Of a stretch of 64,000 nt of DNA, positions 63,871 to 64,000 are shown one piece after another. This DNA comes from Brachypodium distachyon (lineage: Eukaryota > Streptophyta > Magnoliopsida > Poales > Poaceae): assembly GCF_000005505.3 (NCBI RefSeq), contig NC_016131.3:41250855-41314854 (forward strand), given 5' to 3'. Under the pieces are notes generated by a model. The model did not search any database, was not told the origin of the DNA, and saw only the letters and a list, made by a program, of their open reading frames with translations. The number at the start of each line of letters is the position of its first letter. Position 1 is the stretch's first letter. The position numbers and the translations under genes were made by a program.

Positions 63871-64000
63871 AAAAGTTTCCGCAACAACGTGCCGGGCATC
63901 ATCTAGTTCTCTATAAAAATGAGTACCATGCTGTAGAAAATAAGTAGGGTTTACAATACTCATGGTTATAAATGGAAAAAGGAACACCGACAGTAATACA

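Overview
The window is nuclear DNA from a grass (Poaceae). The evidence is a monocot-type flavonoid C-glucosyltransferase, a grass-type DUF6598 gene, Stowaway and Tourist MITEs, a BARE/RIRE1-like copia LTR and large Tat-clade Ty3/gypsy elements. I cannot fix the genus. Three host-type protein genes are recognisable: a DUF6598 gene (about 31.6-33.0 kb, probably damaged), a UGT708-like C-glucosyltransferase (43.5-44.9 kb, minus strand, intact) and a SOBIR1-like receptor kinase without leucine-rich repeats (50.5-52.0 kb, intact). Nearly everything else is transposable elements. I see no rRNA, tRNA or CRISPR.

Region 1-29.9 kb is a nest of Tat-clade elements resolved by target-site duplications (TSDs). 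Element C lies on the minus strand, with its 5' LTR at 29111-29882, and is the host. Element A (2091-14194, plus strand) and element B (14281-28996, plus strand) both inserted near the start of C's gag gene, leaving three short gag pieces (29002-29016, 14195-14280, about 1771-2090). Element A has gag, protease, RT, two RNase H domains and integrase in order, all broken. Downstream is a spliced antisense gene with its own TATA box. Element B has lost most of gag-pol. It carries two copies of the antisense gene facing each other as a long inverted repeat around an integrase fragment, and a 3.3-kb solo LTR interrupts one copy. In both A and B the stretch between integrase and the antisense gene holds a TATA-like box followed by regularly spaced hairpins about 53-74 bp long. 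That is the least explained structure in the window. The far left is the 3' end of a further element (D), split by a MULE.

Region 29.9-43.4 kb holds a PIF/Harbinger relic, the DUF6598 gene, a CACTA element with a TAT TSD, a 4.2-kb Pack-MULE carrying a PPR fragment and itself sitting in a MITE, a tandem duplication of about 0.9 kb that preserves the empty site of a Stowaway MITE, and a PIF-type element whose empty site is preserved in a neighbouring duplication.

Region 43.5-54 kb holds the glucosyltransferase, a Harbinger element with a broken DDE transposase, small tandem repeats and the SOBIR1-like kinase. Region 54-64 kb holds a gag-only LTR retrotransposon (E, 54087-59548, TSD TGGAC), a Tourist-like MITE, an inverted copia LTR and a 174-bp repeat.

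The host genes do not form an operon or an obvious metabolic cluster. The element genes share a life cycle (Gag particle, protease, reverse transcription, integration), and the antisense gene is a family-specific accessory of unknown role.
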